DNA of 64,000 bases from Candidatus Didemnitutus sp. (GTDB lineage Bacteria; Verrucomicrobiota; Verrucomicrobiia; Opitutales; Opitutaceae). The DNA lies in contig JAHCAY010000002.1 of assembly GCA_019634575.1 (NCBI GenBank), forward strand, positions 730,897 through 794,896. The letters run 5' to 3'. Each line of letters starts with the position of its first letter. Position 1 is the first letter of the stretch. Positions 8,377 through 18,382 of the stretch are shown one piece after another. The position numbers and the translations under genes are program-made. The notes beneath the pieces are model-generated. The model saw only the letters and a list, made by a program, of their open reading frames with translations. It was not told the origin of the DNA and made no database searches.

Positions 8377-9948
8377 ATGACCATCCGCTCTCGACTGTTG
8401 ATTCTGATTGGCGCGCTCGGCGTTTTTTCAACCGCCATCTTCTTCGGCCTGGAGCTCCTGCAGCAGCGCGAATACGAGGCAATCCGGGTGCGTCGCGAGC
8501 GCGAACTCGCCGCGCGCCTGCAATCGACGCTCGCCGAGAATTCCGGCGCGCTGCGGCGCTACGTGCGCAACTACGCCGCCCGACCGGCGCTGGCGGAGTT
8601 TGTCGCGACCCGCGATGCGCGCTGGGCCGAGCGCAACCTGCAGGAGCGCCTCGACACCTACCGCGTCGATGCCGTCTGGGTGCTCGAGGCCAGCGGTGCC
8701 ACCATCCATGGCTTCAAACGCCTGACCGGCGAACTCACGAGCGAGCCTCCGCTGCCGCAGGCGGAGTTGCAGCCGCTGCTCGCCGGATCGCCCGGGACTC
8801 TTGATTTCTTCTGCATGATCGGTGGCGCCCTGCATCAGGTGTTTGGCCAACGCATCAGCGCCAATCCGGAGCGGGCCCCGACGGGCGCCTGGCTCGTGGC
8901 CGCCCGCGTTTGGAACGCGCCGATCCTGGAGGAAATCGCGACAGCGGCGCAGGGCCAGATCAGGCTGACGACCAGCGTGCACACGCCTGACGCCGTCGCC
9001 CACGGGGAGATGGAAACCTGGCAACCGCTCAAGGATCACCGCGGGCGCGTGATCGCCGGCCTGGATTTTCACGTGCTCGATCCGCAGGCGAGCGACGTCG
9101 ACGAGGAAAACACCGAGCTCACGCTCTTTGCGCTCAACGCCGTCGGCACCGTGCTCATCGCGGGACTCCTGCTGCATTTCTGGATCTGGCGCCCCCTCGC
9201 CACGCTCCAACACAGCATCATCCAAAGCGACACCACGCCGCTGTTGCGCCTGCTCCACCGGCGCGACGAATTCGGGCGGCTCGGCCGCATCGTGCACAGT
9301 TCCCTGCGCGATCGCGAGGCGCTCGCCCAGGCCCTCGAGGCGCAGGCCCGGGTGGGACGCGATCTGCACGACAGCATCATCCAACGCCTCTTCGGCGTGG
9401 GCATGTCGCTGACCAAGATAGAAACCCTCGCCGGAACCGATCCGGAAACGTCGAAGCAGCTGGCCGTGCAGACCCGCGCGGACCTGAACCACGTCGTCGC
9501 CGAGTTGCGCGGCTACATCGAGCGGACCGACCCGCGCCCGGGCGAGGGCGCATTCGCCGATGCCGCCCGCGCGATCGGTCAACAATTGCGGGGCAGCGCA
9601 GCCACGGAGATATCCGTCGACATCGACGAGGCGCTGGCCAGCCGCTATCCCGCGCTGATCCGCGGCCAGGTGCTCCAGTTCGCCCGCGAAGCCATGAGCA
9701 ACGCGGTCCGCCACGGCGAGCCCAGCCGCGTGGAACTCAGCTGGTGCGCAGCGGAGCGCGGCTCCGTGCTGCGCTTGAGCGACGACGGCCGGGGCTTCGA
9801 GATCGCGGGCATCGACACCCGCGGCCGCGGCCTCGGCAATCTCACCGAACGCGCCATCGTGCTCGGCGGCCGCTTGAAGATCGACTCGCGACCGGGCAGC
9901 GGCACCGAGATCACGCTGCACCTCCCTCCCCCCGAACGTTCGCCGTGA
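8377..9948 (+). CDS. Membrane sensor histidine kinase (HisKA_3 / NarX-type)
   Basis: 523 residues. TM1 at about 5-27, a periplasmic sensor region of about 220 residues, TM2 at about 248-268, then a short HAMP-like linker. The phospho-acceptor motif RDLHDSIIQRLFG (near residue 328) identifies the HisKA_3 class that pairs with NarL/FixJ regulators; DHP helices are followed by HATPase_c with an N-box (AREAMSNAVRHGE) and G-box DDGRGF and GRGLGNL. The periplasmic part resembles CHASE4-type sensors but this is only suggestive. A start at 8362 (MRPEPM) is also possible; 8377 has GGAG just upstream. Overlaps the next gene in a GTGA junction. Confidence 0.88.
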   Translation: MTIRSRLLILIGALGVFSTAIFFGLELLQQREYEAIRVRRERELAARLQSTLAENSGALRRYVRNYAARPALAEFVATRDARWAERNLQERLDTYRVDAVWVLEASGATIHGFKRLTGELTSEPPLPQAELQPLLAGSPGTLDFFCMIGGALHQVFGQRISANPERAPTGAWLVAARVWNAPILEEIATAAQGQIRLTTSVHTPDAVAHGEMETWQPLKDHRGRVIAGLDFHVLDPQASDVDEENTELTLFALNAVGTVLIAGLLLHFWIWRPLATLQHSIIQSDTTPLLRLLHRRDEFGRLGRIVHSSLRDREALAQALEAQARVGRDLHDSIIQRLFGVGMSLTKIETLAGTDPETSKQLAVQTRADLNHVVAELRGYIERTDPRPGEGAFADAARAIGQQLRGSAATEISVDIDEALASRYPALIRGQVLQFAREAMSNAVRHGEPSRVELSWCAAERGSVLRLSDDGRGFEIAGIDTRGRGLGNLTERAIVLGGRLKIDSRPGSGTEITLHLPPPERSP

Positions 9949-10628
9949 GAATCCCCGCCAACACCCCGATCCGCATCCTCCTGGTCGACGACAGCGCCAT
10001 CGTCCGCCACGGCATCCGCGCAGCCATCGAGTATGCGGCCGACGGGCGCCGCCTCGAGATCGTCGCGGAGGCCGCGACCGCCGCCGATGCCCTGCGCGAA
10101 GCGCAGCGCGTGCAACCGGACGTCGTGCTGCTCGACCTGCGGCTCCCCGACACCAGTGGCATCGCGATCTGCGGCGAGCTTCGCGCGGCCGCCCCCTCGG
10201 CGCGCGTCATCGTGTTCACCTCGTCCACCGACAGCCGGACGATCTACGACGTGATCGTCGCCGGCGCCGATGGTTATCTTCTGAAGGAGATCGATCCCGC
10301 CGCGCTGGTCCAAGGCATCGTCGACGGCCACGCCGGACGTTCCGTCTTTTCGCCCGATATCGCCGGGCGCATGGTCGACATCTTGCGCGACGGCCATGCC
10401 CGCCTCGACCGCGCCGCGTGCCTGCATGAGCTCTCGCCCCAAGAACGCCGGGTCCTCGCGGCCATGGCGGAGGGCCAGACGAACAAGGACATCGCCCAAC
10501 TCCTCGGCCTGAGCGAGAATACCGTGAAGAACTACATCGGGCGGGTGTTCGAGAAACTCGGCGTCCAACGCCGGTCGCAGGCGATCGCGCTCTATTTCGA
10601 CGACAAGACCCGAGCGACCACCTCCTAG
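9945..10628 (+). CDS. NarL/FixJ-family response regulator
   Basis: 227 residues from GTG 9945, which overlaps the TGA of the kinase (GTGA), implying translational coupling. Receiver domain: acidic pocket LLVDD at residues 12-16, phospho-acceptor Asp in VVLLDLRLP near residue 64, Thr/Ser in FTSST, Lys in YLLKEID. The C-terminal LuxR-type HTH contains LSPQERRVLAAMAEGQTNKD and GLSENTVKNYIGRVFEKL. It is surely the partner of the upstream kinase. The nearest downstream target candidate is the pilin-like operon starting at 10714. Confidence 0.92.
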   Translation: MRIPANTPIRILLVDDSAIVRHGIRAAIEYAADGRRLEIVAEAATAADALREAQRVQPDVVLLDLRLPDTSGIAICGELRAAAPSARVIVFTSSTDSRTIYDVIVAGADGYLLKEIDPAALVQGIVDGHAGRSVFSPDIAGRMVDILRDGHARLDRAACLHELSPQERRVLAAMAEGQTNKDIAQLLGLSENTVKNYIGRVFEKLGVQRRSQAIALYFDDKTRATTS

Positions 10629-10637
10629 GTAGTTTCC

Positions 10638-10670
10638 GGCCTAGCGCTTGCCACCCGAACGCTAGAGGCC
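10638..10670 (+). terminator. Possible terminator/hairpin after the two-component operon
   Basis: Inverted repeat ggcctagcg (10638-10646) / cgctag-aggcc (10660-10670) just past the regulator stop. It lacks a clear T-run, so termination is uncertain. Confidence 0.35.
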
Positions 10671-10713
10671 CTTCGCCCTACCGGACCGGGCGGAATTCCG
10701 GCACATTGAGGCT

Positions 10714-11199
10714 GTGCAGCAACCGCCCGCCCCCTCCTCGACCGCACGACCGCGCCCGCACGCCGTTTGCGCCGCCTTCACCTTGGTGGAAGTCATGTTC
10801 GCGTCGCTCGTGATGATCTTCGCCATCACCACGTCGATCACGGTGATCCAACGTGGATTCAACGCCATCGATTCCTCGCGCAACTACGTCATCGCCTCGC
10901 AGATCATGCAAAGCGAGATCGAGCGCATCCGTGTGTGCCCGTGGACCAGCACCGTCACCGTGACCGGCATCGTCGACTACACCGACGACACTCCCGCCGT
11001 CGCCATCGACCCGGCCTTCACCGCCAACCCCGCTGTCGGTTCGCGTTTCACCCTCACCCGGAGCGTGAGCGACCTCGCGACCAACCTCCGCCAGTTCACC
11101 GTTACGGTCAGCTGGCGCAACTATGACGGCCGGCCGCTCTCGTGCTCGATGACGACCTTCTACGCGCGCTACGGCCTCTACGATTTCTTCGCCTCATGA
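10714..11199 (+). CDS. PilV-like prepilin/pseudopilin
   Basis: 161 residues from GTG 10714. A type IV prepilin leader is clear: a short basic leader followed by AAFTLVEVMFASLVMIFAI, with the peptidase cleavage expected before Phe of FTLVE and Glu at +5, then a hydrophobic helix. PilV-type minor pilins carry a longer leader and a beta-rich C-terminal part as here (TVTVTGIVDYTDD, FTVTVSWRNYDG). It is first in a three-gene operon of minor pilin-like proteins; its stop overlaps the next start (ATGA). Confidence 0.82.
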   Translation: MQQPPAPSSTARPRPHAVCAAFTLVEVMFASLVMIFAITTSITVIQRGFNAIDSSRNYVIASQIMQSEIERIRVCPWTSTVTVTGIVDYTDDTPAVAIDPAFTANPAVGSRFTLTRSVSDLATNLRQFTVTVSWRNYDGRPLSCSMTTFYARYGLYDFFAS

Positions 11200-11762
11200 A
11201 ACCGGTCCGCCTCCGCCCCCGCTCCGCCGGCTTCACCCTGGTCGAAGTCATGGTCTCCGGTGTCCTCGGCTCGATCGTCCTGACCGGCGTGATGACCTCG
11301 TTCCTGATGATGGGACGCAGCGGCCAGCTGCTCTACAACTACAACAACATGGCCGGCGACGCCCGCACCGCGCTCGAGGAGTTCGGCCAGGATGTCCGCA
11401 TGGCCAGCGCCCTCACCTACAACAGCGCCACCTCGGTCACCCTCACCGTGCCGGACAACTACGCGGCCAACTCGAACCAAGTGACCTACGCCTACGGCAC
11501 GGTCACCGTCGGCACGACGACCTACGCCAACTGCTTTTACCGCCGCCCCGGCGGCAGCGCTTCCGCCGCGGCCGCCACCCCGCTCGTCCGCAACACCACC
11601 GCCTGCACTTTCACCCGCTACGACGTCCTCGGCACCGCCGTCGCGACCGACGCCGCCACCAAACGCCTTGAACTCGCCATCAGCGTCAGCACGCGCAACC
11701 AGACGATCCCCTCCGCGACCGACAACATCCTCTCCGCCACCTATGTCCTCCGGAACAAATAG
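11196..11762 (+). CDS. PilW-like prepilin/pseudopilin
   Basis: 188 residues starting at ATG 11196, overlapping the previous stop by 4 bp. Prepilin motif SAGFTLVEVMVSGVLGSIVLTG after a 12-residue basic leader; PilW/PulJ-type helix is followed by GDARTALEEFGQDVRMAS, a pattern typical of PilW (a negatively charged helix after the membrane segment). The C-terminal half is beta-rich with repeated Thr. Likely minor pilin that primes a type IV pilus or secretion pseudopilus; the assembly ATPase and platform genes are not in this window. Confidence 0.82.
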   Translation: MKPVRLRPRSAGFTLVEVMVSGVLGSIVLTGVMTSFLMMGRSGQLLYNYNNMAGDARTALEEFGQDVRMASALTYNSATSVTLTVPDNYAANSNQVTYAYGTVTVGTTTYANCFYRRPGGSASAAAATPLVRNTTACTFTRYDVLGTAVATDAATKRLELAISVSTRNQTIPSATDNILSATYVLRNK

Positions 11763-13158
11763 CTCCCGTGAACGCGGCGCGGTGCTGATCGTCGCGATGC
11801 TCCTGGCGGCCATCATCGCGGTCGCCCTCGCCTCCTTCATCAAGCTCAGCACCAGCTCGCTCAACCTCGGTCGACGCAACTTCTACGGCACCGCCGCGCT
11901 GAACCTCGCCGAAGCCGGCCTCGAGCGCGCACTCTACTGCATCAACCGCAACCAAGTCGACGGCATCGCCCTCGCCACCGCCTGGTCATCCGCCGATGGC
12001 TGGACCACCAACAGCGGCACGCACGTCGCCACCGCGACCTTCTCCGGTTTCACCCCCGGCCCCAACGCCACCGGCAGCACCAAGGTCTACGTCCGCAACT
12101 ACGACCTCACAGGCACCGTCCTCATGGTGGCGAAATCGACGATCACCGTGCCCGACGGCGGCCCGCCCTTGGAAAAATTCATCGAGGTCACGCTCGCCAG
12201 CCGCGCCGTCTACGCCGGCTTGGTCGCCAAGACCTCGCTCCGCGGCGACAGCAATCTCTACGTCGACAGCTGGATCTCCACCGACCCGTCGAGCGGCGCC
12301 TTCACCCCCTACTCCACCGCCGTGCGCCGCGGCTCCGGCCCCCTCGGCGTCGTCGCCTCCGGCAACGGTGCCCTCAACGTCGGCGACAATCCCACCATCT
12401 ACGGCACCGTGAACACCGGCGGCGGCACTATCAGCAAGAGCGGATCCGCCAAACTCACCAGCACGCCCGGCGGCTCCGGCTGGAACACCGCCCTCGAGAA
12501 CAGATCGTTCACCTACGCCTTCCCCACCGTCACCGTTCCGTCGCCCTCCGTCGTCAACACAATCTCCACCAACATCACCTCGAGCGTCACCTTCCCCCGC
12601 GCGGGCGACGTCGCCGCCTCGGACGGCAAATACTACTACAACTTCGCCTCGGGGAAGGTCATTTCCTACGCCGCGAACACCATGACGATCAAACAACCCG
12701 TCGTGTTCATGATGACCAACCACACCGGCGTGAACGCCATCAACACCAGCGATCACGCCACGTTCACCTACGGCACCGCCGCGGGCGACAACGGCTCGCT
12801 GACCATCTACACCAACGGCAACATCAACTTCGACTCCGGTGCCAACTGGTTCGCCAACGGCGCCCCCGCCCGCACCACGATCTACGGCACCGCCGCCAGC
12901 AGCCAGACATTCACCACACGCGGCGGCGGCACTTTCTACGGCTCCGTCATCGCCGAGAACGCCGCCATAAATTTCGACTCCGGCACCAACGTCATGGGCG
13001 CCTTTTGCTGCAATACGATGCAGCTGCTCGGCGGGGTGAACTTCCACTACGATGAGGCCCTCGGCTCCGTCGGCGGCGGCGGCTATCGCATCACGAAATG
13101 GAAGGAGCTGCAGACGGCCGCCGAGCGGAGCGTCTACGCCTCCGCCCTGAACTTCTGA
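11743..13158 (+). CDS. PilX-like pilus assembly protein with long beta-repeat C-terminus
   Basis: 471 residues from ATG 11743, which lies 20 bp inside the end of the previous gene. The N-terminus RGAVLIVAMLLAAIIAVALASFI resembles the PilX N-terminal class, which lacks the classical FTLVE site. Helix ALNLAEAGLERALYCINRNQ follows (AEAGLERA is characteristic). Residues from about 130 onward form a Gly/Thr/Asn-rich repetitive region, probably a beta-solenoid or polymer-forming-like domain. It is the last gene of the minor-pilin operon; a strong terminator follows. Confidence 0.78.
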   Translation: MSSGTNSSRERGAVLIVAMLLAAIIAVALASFIKLSTSSLNLGRRNFYGTAALNLAEAGLERALYCINRNQVDGIALATAWSSADGWTTNSGTHVATATFSGFTPGPNATGSTKVYVRNYDLTGTVLMVAKSTITVPDGGPPLEKFIEVTLASRAVYAGLVAKTSLRGDSNLYVDSWISTDPSSGAFTPYSTAVRRGSGPLGVVASGNGALNVGDNPTIYGTVNTGGGTISKSGSAKLTSTPGGSGWNTALENRSFTYAFPTVTVPSPSVVNTISTNITSSVTFPRAGDVAASDGKYYYNFASGKVISYAANTMTIKQPVVFMMTNHTGVNAINTSDHATFTYGTAAGDNGSLTIYTNGNINFDSGANWFANGAPARTTIYGTAASSQTFTTRGGGTFYGSVIAENAAINFDSGTNVMGAFCCNTMQLLGGVNFHYDEALGSVGGGGYRITKWKELQTAAERSVYASALNF

Positions 13159-13177
13159 TCCGACTCCGTCGGTGCGC

Positions 13178-13203
13178 GCGCCGGCCATGGCCGGCGCTTT
13201 TTT
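13178..13203 (+). terminator. Strong Rho-independent terminator
   Basis: A perfect 20-base palindrome (13178-13197, gcgccggcca/tggccggcgc) followed directly by six T residues. It closes the minor-pilin operon. Confidence 0.9.
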
Positions 13204-13302
13204 GCGACTCTCCCTCGCCCCGCGGGTTTTGGGAGCACCAACCGCGCTATCCCTTCGCCGCGCCCACGCCCGGCGGAGCTGCGCCATTTGCCTCCCGCGT
13301 TC

Positions 13303-15720
13303 ATGTTTCACGACCTCCGCTTCGCCCTCCGCCAGCTCGCCCGCTACCGCTGGTTTTCCCTCGCCGTCATCGTCACGCTCGCTCTCGGCATCGGCATCAA
13401 CACCACCGTCTTCACGCTGGTGAACGCCGTCCTCTTCAAACCCGTGCCCGTTCCCGGCGGCGAACGCCTCGTCGCCGTCACGCAGCAATGGCCGGAAAAC
13501 CGCTACAACCGCGGCCCGATCTCCTATCCCGAATTCGAGGCCTACCGGACGCAGAACCGCACGTTCGAGGGACTCGAGGCCGTCGACCGCTCCGGCGGCA
13601 TCATCGCCGAACCCGCCACGCCGCCCGAGCGCTACGGCATGGGCGTCATCTCGCCCGGATTGTTTTCACTCCTGAAAACCCAACCGATCCTCGGCCGCGC
13701 GTTCACCCCCGCCGACGGCGTCGCCGGCGCGCCCACCGTGCTCATGCTCAGCCACCAAGTCTGGCAGCAGCGCTACGCCGGCGCCTCCGATGTCATCGGC
13801 CGCAACGTCCGCCTCAACGGCCAGCCCGCCACCATCATCGGCGTCATGCCGGAAGGCTTCAAATTCCCCGACAGCGAGGAACTCTGGACCGCACTGCGCC
13901 CCACGCCGGAACTCGCCGACCGCCACCACCGCAGCCTGATGCTCTTCGGCGTGCGCAAACCGGGCACGAGCGTCACCGAGGCCCAGACCGATCTCAACGT
14001 CATCGCTGCGCGCCTGACCAAGGAATTCCCCGACACCAACAAGGACGTCGTGCCGCGCGTGCAGACTTTCCACGACCTGTTCAACGGCGGCCCGATCAAG
14101 CTCATCTTCCTGCTCATGCTCGGCGCCGTCGGCTTCGTGCTGCTCATCGCCTGCGCCAACGTCGCCAACATGATGCTCAGCCGCGCCATCGTCCGCGGCC
14201 GCGAGATGGCTGTGCGCGCCGCGATGGGCGCCTCGCGCGCGCAGATCGTCCGGCAGCTGCTCGTCGAAAGCGTGCTGCTCAGCGTGCTCGGCGGCGCGGT
14301 CGGACTCGGCCTCGCGCAGTTCGGCGTGCACGCCTTCGATCTCGCGACGCAGGACGTCGGCAAGCCCTACTGGATCCAATTCACGATGGACTGGCGCGCC
14401 TTCGTCTATTTCGCCGCGATCTCCGTCGCCACCGGCATCGTCTTCGGCCTCATCCCCGCGCTGCGCGCCTCGCGCGTCGATCTCAACACCGCACTGAAGG
14501 ACGGCACCGCCGGCGGCACCGCGCGCGGCGGCAAACTCACCGGCGCGCTCGTCGTGTTCCAGTTCGCCGCCACCGTCATGCTGCTCGCCGGCGCCGGCCT
14601 CATGATGAAGAGCTTCTTTGCGGTGCAGCAGATCAACCCCTTCGTGCCCGCGGAACAGATTCTCGGCATCCGCCTCGCCCTGCCCGATGGCAAGGGCGAA
14701 CGCTACGAGACGCCCGAGTCCCGCAAGGCCATGCACGAACGTCTCCAGCAGCGCCTCGCCGCCCTCCCCGGCGTGAAGCAAGCCGTGCTCACGTCGGATT
14801 TCCCCGGCCTCGGCTCGTCGGACCGCACGGTTGAAATCGAAGGCAAGCCCACCGCGGACCCGAAACGCCCCAACCGCGCCGCCGTGATCTTCGCCACGCC
14901 GGATTATCTGCCCGCGATCAACCTCCCCGTCCTCGTCGGCCGCGGCCTGGACGACGCCGACGGCGCACCGGGGAAGGAATCCGCCGTCGTCACCCGCGAA
15001 TTCGCCGCGCGTTACTGGGGCGACGCCTCGCCTCTCGGTCGCAAGATGCGCTTCCTCGGCGACGATCAGAAACCCGGCCCGTGGATCACGGTCGTCGGCG
15101 TGAGCGGCGACCTCGTGCAGAATTTCCAACAGCGCAACTCGCCGCCGCTCGTCTTCCTGTCCGACCGGCAGGAGCCGTGGGCCTGGATCGGCGTCATGCT
15201 GCGCGCCGAGGGCGATCCCACCGCGCTGACGCCGGCGGTCCGCGCCGCCGTGCAGGAGATCGATGCCGACCTGCCGCTGTTCCAAGTGCGCACACTCAAG
15301 GAGGCCATCGCGCACGACAGCTGGTTCCTCGCGGTGTTCGGCTCGCTCTTTTTCACCTTCGCCGTCATCGCGCTGTTGATGGCCGCCGTCGGCATCTACG
15401 CCGTCGTCGCGCAAAACACCGCGCGCCGCACCCGCGAGATCGGCATCCGCATGGCGCTCGGCGCCACCGCCGCCATCGTCGTGCGGCTGATGCTCGGGCG
15501 CGGCCTGATGCAGCTCGGCCTCGGACTCATCATCGGCTTCGGCGGCGCCTTCGCCACCACGCGCCTCATGGACAGCATCCTCGGCCAGACTTCCCCGACG
15601 GATCCGATCGTCTTCGTCACCGTCGCCGCGTTGCTTGGCAGCATCGGTCTGTTCGCCTGCTGGCTGCCCGCGCGCCGCGCCGCCCACGTCGCGCCGACCG
15701 AGGCGCTGCGCACCGAGTAA
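13303..15720 (+). CDS. MacB/FtsX-like ABC transporter permease (ADOP type), copy 1
   Basis: 805 residues. N-terminal FHDLRFALRQLARYRWFSLAVIVTLALGIGINTTVFTLVN is typical of the large orphan permeases called ADOP: MacB_PCD periplasmic domain, three-helix FtsX domain (about 270-420), a second MacB_PCD and a second FtsX domain (about 670-800). FtsX sequence REMAVRAAMGASRAQIVRQLLVES and the C-terminal REIGIRMALGATAAIVVRLMLGRG show the duplicated FtsX signature. No ATPase gene is adjacent, as is usual for this type. ATG 13303 is preferred over TTG 13288. Same length and direction as the next gene. Confidence 0.88.
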   Translation: MFHDLRFALRQLARYRWFSLAVIVTLALGIGINTTVFTLVNAVLFKPVPVPGGERLVAVTQQWPENRYNRGPISYPEFEAYRTQNRTFEGLEAVDRSGGIIAEPATPPERYGMGVISPGLFSLLKTQPILGRAFTPADGVAGAPTVLMLSHQVWQQRYAGASDVIGRNVRLNGQPATIIGVMPEGFKFPDSEELWTALRPTPELADRHHRSLMLFGVRKPGTSVTEAQTDLNVIAARLTKEFPDTNKDVVPRVQTFHDLFNGGPIKLIFLLMLGAVGFVLLIACANVANMMLSRAIVRGREMAVRAAMGASRAQIVRQLLVESVLLSVLGGAVGLGLAQFGVHAFDLATQDVGKPYWIQFTMDWRAFVYFAAISVATGIVFGLIPALRASRVDLNTALKDGTAGGTARGGKLTGALVVFQFAATVMLLAGAGLMMKSFFAVQQINPFVPAEQILGIRLALPDGKGERYETPESRKAMHERLQQRLAALPGVKQAVLTSDFPGLGSSDRTVEIEGKPTADPKRPNRAAVIFATPDYLPAINLPVLVGRGLDDADGAPGKESAVVTREFAARYWGDASPLGRKMRFLGDDQKPGPWITVVGVSGDLVQNFQQRNSPPLVFLSDRQEPWAWIGVMLRAEGDPTALTPAVRAAVQEIDADLPLFQVRTLKEAIAHDSWFLAVFGSLFFTFAVIALLMAAVGIYAVVAQNTARRTREIGIRMALGATAAIVVRLMLGRGLMQLGLGLIIGFGGAFATTRLMDSILGQTSPTDPIVFVTVAALLGSIGLFACWLPARRAAHVAPTEALRTE

Positions 15721-15862
15721 ACGGCGCCGCATCCCGCCGGTCCCGCCCGGGTCGCGGAAGGAAAGCTGCAACTTGCCAGCCCGCTCGCGGGTGGTAACGG
15801 GCAGCACCACATCTGCGTCCGCCGTCCTCCCCGTTCGGCGGGCCTTGTCATTGACTCCCCCC

Positions 15863-18280
15863 ATGCTCAACGACCTCCGTTTCGCCCTCCGTCAACTCAC
15901 GCGCCACCGCTGGTTTTCCCTCGCGGTGATCGTCACCCTGGCCCTCGGCATCGGCATCAACACCACCGTCTTCACGCTGGTGAACGCCGTGCTCTTCAAA
16001 CCGCTGCCCATTCCCGGCGGCGAACGGCTCGCGATCGTCACGCAGGACTGGCCGGAGGGCCGCCTCACGCGCGGCCCGCTTTCGCTGCCGGAGTTCCGCG
16101 CCTACCAAAGCCAGAATCGCACCTTCGACGGCCTCGAGGCCATCGAGACCAGTGTCGGCGTCATCGCCGAGCCCGGCGTCTCGCCCGAACGCTACAACCT
16201 GGGCGTCTCCACGACGGGATTGTTCGGACTGGTGAAAGCGCAACCGATCCTCGGCCGCGCGCTGCTGCCGAGCGACGGTGCCCCGGGCGCGCCGCTCGTC
16301 GTCCTCCTCAGCCACAAGGTCTGGCAACACCACTACGCCGGCGCGCTCGATGTCGTCGGCCGCTCGGTGCGCCTCAACACCCAGCCGGCCACCATCATCG
16401 GCGTCATGCCCGAAGGTTTCCGCTTCCCCGGCAACCAGGACCTCTGGACCGCGCTCACGCCGACCAACGCCCGCGAAGACCGCGCCAACCGCAACCTCGT
16501 GTTCTACGGCCTGCTCAAATCCGGCGTCACCGCAGCCGAGGCGCAAGCCGACTGCGTCGTCATCGCCTCGCGCCTCGCGCAGCAGTTCCCCGACACGAAC
16601 AAGGACTACGTGCCGCGCGTGCAGACCTTCCACGAGCAGTTCGCCGGCGGCCCGGTCAGGCTCATTTTCCTCTTCATGCTCGGTGCGGTCGGCTTCGTGC
16701 TGCTCATCGCCTGCGCCAACGTCGCCAACCTCACGCTCAGCCGCGCCCTCGCGCGCCAGCGGGAAATTTCCGTCCGCGCCGCCCTCGGCGCCTCGCGCTC
16801 GCGCCTCATGCGCCAGCTGCTCGTCGAGAGCGTGCTGCTCAGCGTCATCGGCGGTGCATTCGGCCTCGGCCTCGCGCTGGCTGGCGCGCACGTCTTCGAC
16901 CTCGCGACGCAGGACATCGGCCGGCCCTACTGGATCGACTTCGCGATGGATTGGCGCGCCTTCGCCTACATCTCCGCCCTCTCGGTTGCGGCCGGCCTCG
17001 TGTTCGGCCTCGTGCCGGCCTGGCGCGCTTCGCGCGTCGACCTCAACACCGCGATGAAGGACGGCACCGCCGGCTCCGCCACGCAGGGCGGCAAACTCAC
17101 GGCCGCACTCGTCGTCTTCCAGTTCGCCGTCACCGTCATCCTGCTCGCGAGCGCCGGACTCATGGTGCGGAATTTCTTCGCTGTGCAGCAGATGAACCCG
17201 TTCATCCCCGCACGCGAGATCCTCGCCGTGCGCCTCTCCCTGCCCGACGGCCCCGGCGAACGCTACCACTCCGGCGCGGCGCGCCAAGCGATGCACGAGC
17301 GCCTGCAGCAACGCCTCGCCGCCGTTCCCGGCGTCACGCACGCCGTGCTCACGTCGGATTTTCCCGGCCTCGGCGCACAACAGCGGGCCGTCGAGATCGA
17401 AGGCAAACCCGCCGCCGACCCGAAGCAGCCGTTCCAAGCCACGGCGACCTTCTGCTCTCCCGATTACCTCCCCGCGATCAACCTGCCCGTGCTCGTCGGA
17501 CGCGGGTTGAACGACACCGACGGCGTCACCGGCAAGGAAGCCGCCGTCGTCACCCGCCAGTTCGCAGCGCGTTACTGGGAAGGCGAGTCGCCCATCGGCC
17601 GCCGCTTCCGCCTCACCGGCCTCGACGGGAAGGTCGGCCCGTGGGTGACGGTCGTCGGCGTGTCCGGCGACATCGTGCAGAGCGCGCAGCAACGCAATGC
17701 GCCGCCGCTCGCCTTTCTCTCGAACCGCCAGGAGCCGTGGGCGTGGATCGGCGTGTTGCTGCGCACGCAACGCGATCCGACCTCGCTCGCCGCTTCGGTG
17801 CGCGCCGCCGTCCAGGAACTCGATCCGGATTTGCCGCTGCTGCAGGTCTACACGCTCAAATCGGCGATCGAGCAGGAGCACTGGTTCCTCGCGATCTTCG
17901 GGTCGCTCTTCTTCACCTTCGCCGCCATCGCGCTGCTCATGGCCTCCGTCGGCCTCTACGCCGTCGTCGCGCAAAACACCGCGCGCCGCACCCGCGAGAT
18001 CGGCATCCGCATGGCGCTCGGCGCCACCACCGACCGCGTCGTGCGCCTCATGCTCGGCCGCGGCCTCGCGCAGCTCGGCGTGGGCCTCGCGCTGGGTTTT
18101 GCCGGCGCCCTGGCCGCCGCGAAACTCATGGCGAACATGATCGGCTCCGTCTCGCCGCGCGACCCGCTGGTTTTCCTCTCGATCGCGCTCCTGCTTTCCG
18201 TGATCGGCCTCCTCGCTTGCTGGCTGCCCGCGCGCCGCGCCGCCCGCGTCGCGCCCACCGAGGCGCTCCGTGCCGAGTGA
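15863..18280 (+). CDS. MacB/FtsX-like ABC transporter permease (ADOP type), copy 2
   Basis: 805 residues, exactly the length of the upstream gene and closely similar throughout (LNDLRFALRQLTRHRWFSLAV; ARRTREIGIRMALGATTDRV; LACWLPARRAARVAPTEALRAE). Same domain order: MacB_PCD, FtsX, MacB_PCD, FtsX. It starts 143 bp after copy 1. Tandem duplication of the gene is the simple explanation; differing periplasmic residues would set different cargo. The start at ATG 15863 is chosen because it aligns with copy 1; upstream frame is non-coding. Confidence 0.88.
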   Translation: MLNDLRFALRQLTRHRWFSLAVIVTLALGIGINTTVFTLVNAVLFKPLPIPGGERLAIVTQDWPEGRLTRGPLSLPEFRAYQSQNRTFDGLEAIETSVGVIAEPGVSPERYNLGVSTTGLFGLVKAQPILGRALLPSDGAPGAPLVVLLSHKVWQHHYAGALDVVGRSVRLNTQPATIIGVMPEGFRFPGNQDLWTALTPTNAREDRANRNLVFYGLLKSGVTAAEAQADCVVIASRLAQQFPDTNKDYVPRVQTFHEQFAGGPVRLIFLFMLGAVGFVLLIACANVANLTLSRALARQREISVRAALGASRSRLMRQLLVESVLLSVIGGAFGLGLALAGAHVFDLATQDIGRPYWIDFAMDWRAFAYISALSVAAGLVFGLVPAWRASRVDLNTAMKDGTAGSATQGGKLTAALVVFQFAVTVILLASAGLMVRNFFAVQQMNPFIPAREILAVRLSLPDGPGERYHSGAARQAMHERLQQRLAAVPGVTHAVLTSDFPGLGAQQRAVEIEGKPAADPKQPFQATATFCSPDYLPAINLPVLVGRGLNDTDGVTGKEAAVVTRQFAARYWEGESPIGRRFRLTGLDGKVGPWVTVVGVSGDIVQSAQQRNAPPLAFLSNRQEPWAWIGVLLRTQRDPTSLAASVRAAVQELDPDLPLLQVYTLKSAIEQEHWFLAIFGSLFFTFAAIALLMASVGLYAVVAQNTARRTREIGIRMALGATTDRVVRLMLGRGLAQLGVGLALGFAGALAAAKLMANMIGSVSPRDPLVFLSIALLLSVIGLLACWLPARRAARVAPTEALRAE

Positions 18281-18382
18281 CTTCCCCCCCACGCGTCTCC
18301 GCCCAGTCCACGAAACAAACGCCGCGCGTGTAACGTCCCGCCGCTTGCACGCCCGCGCAGCGCCGTGCATCTTGCTCGCGAC

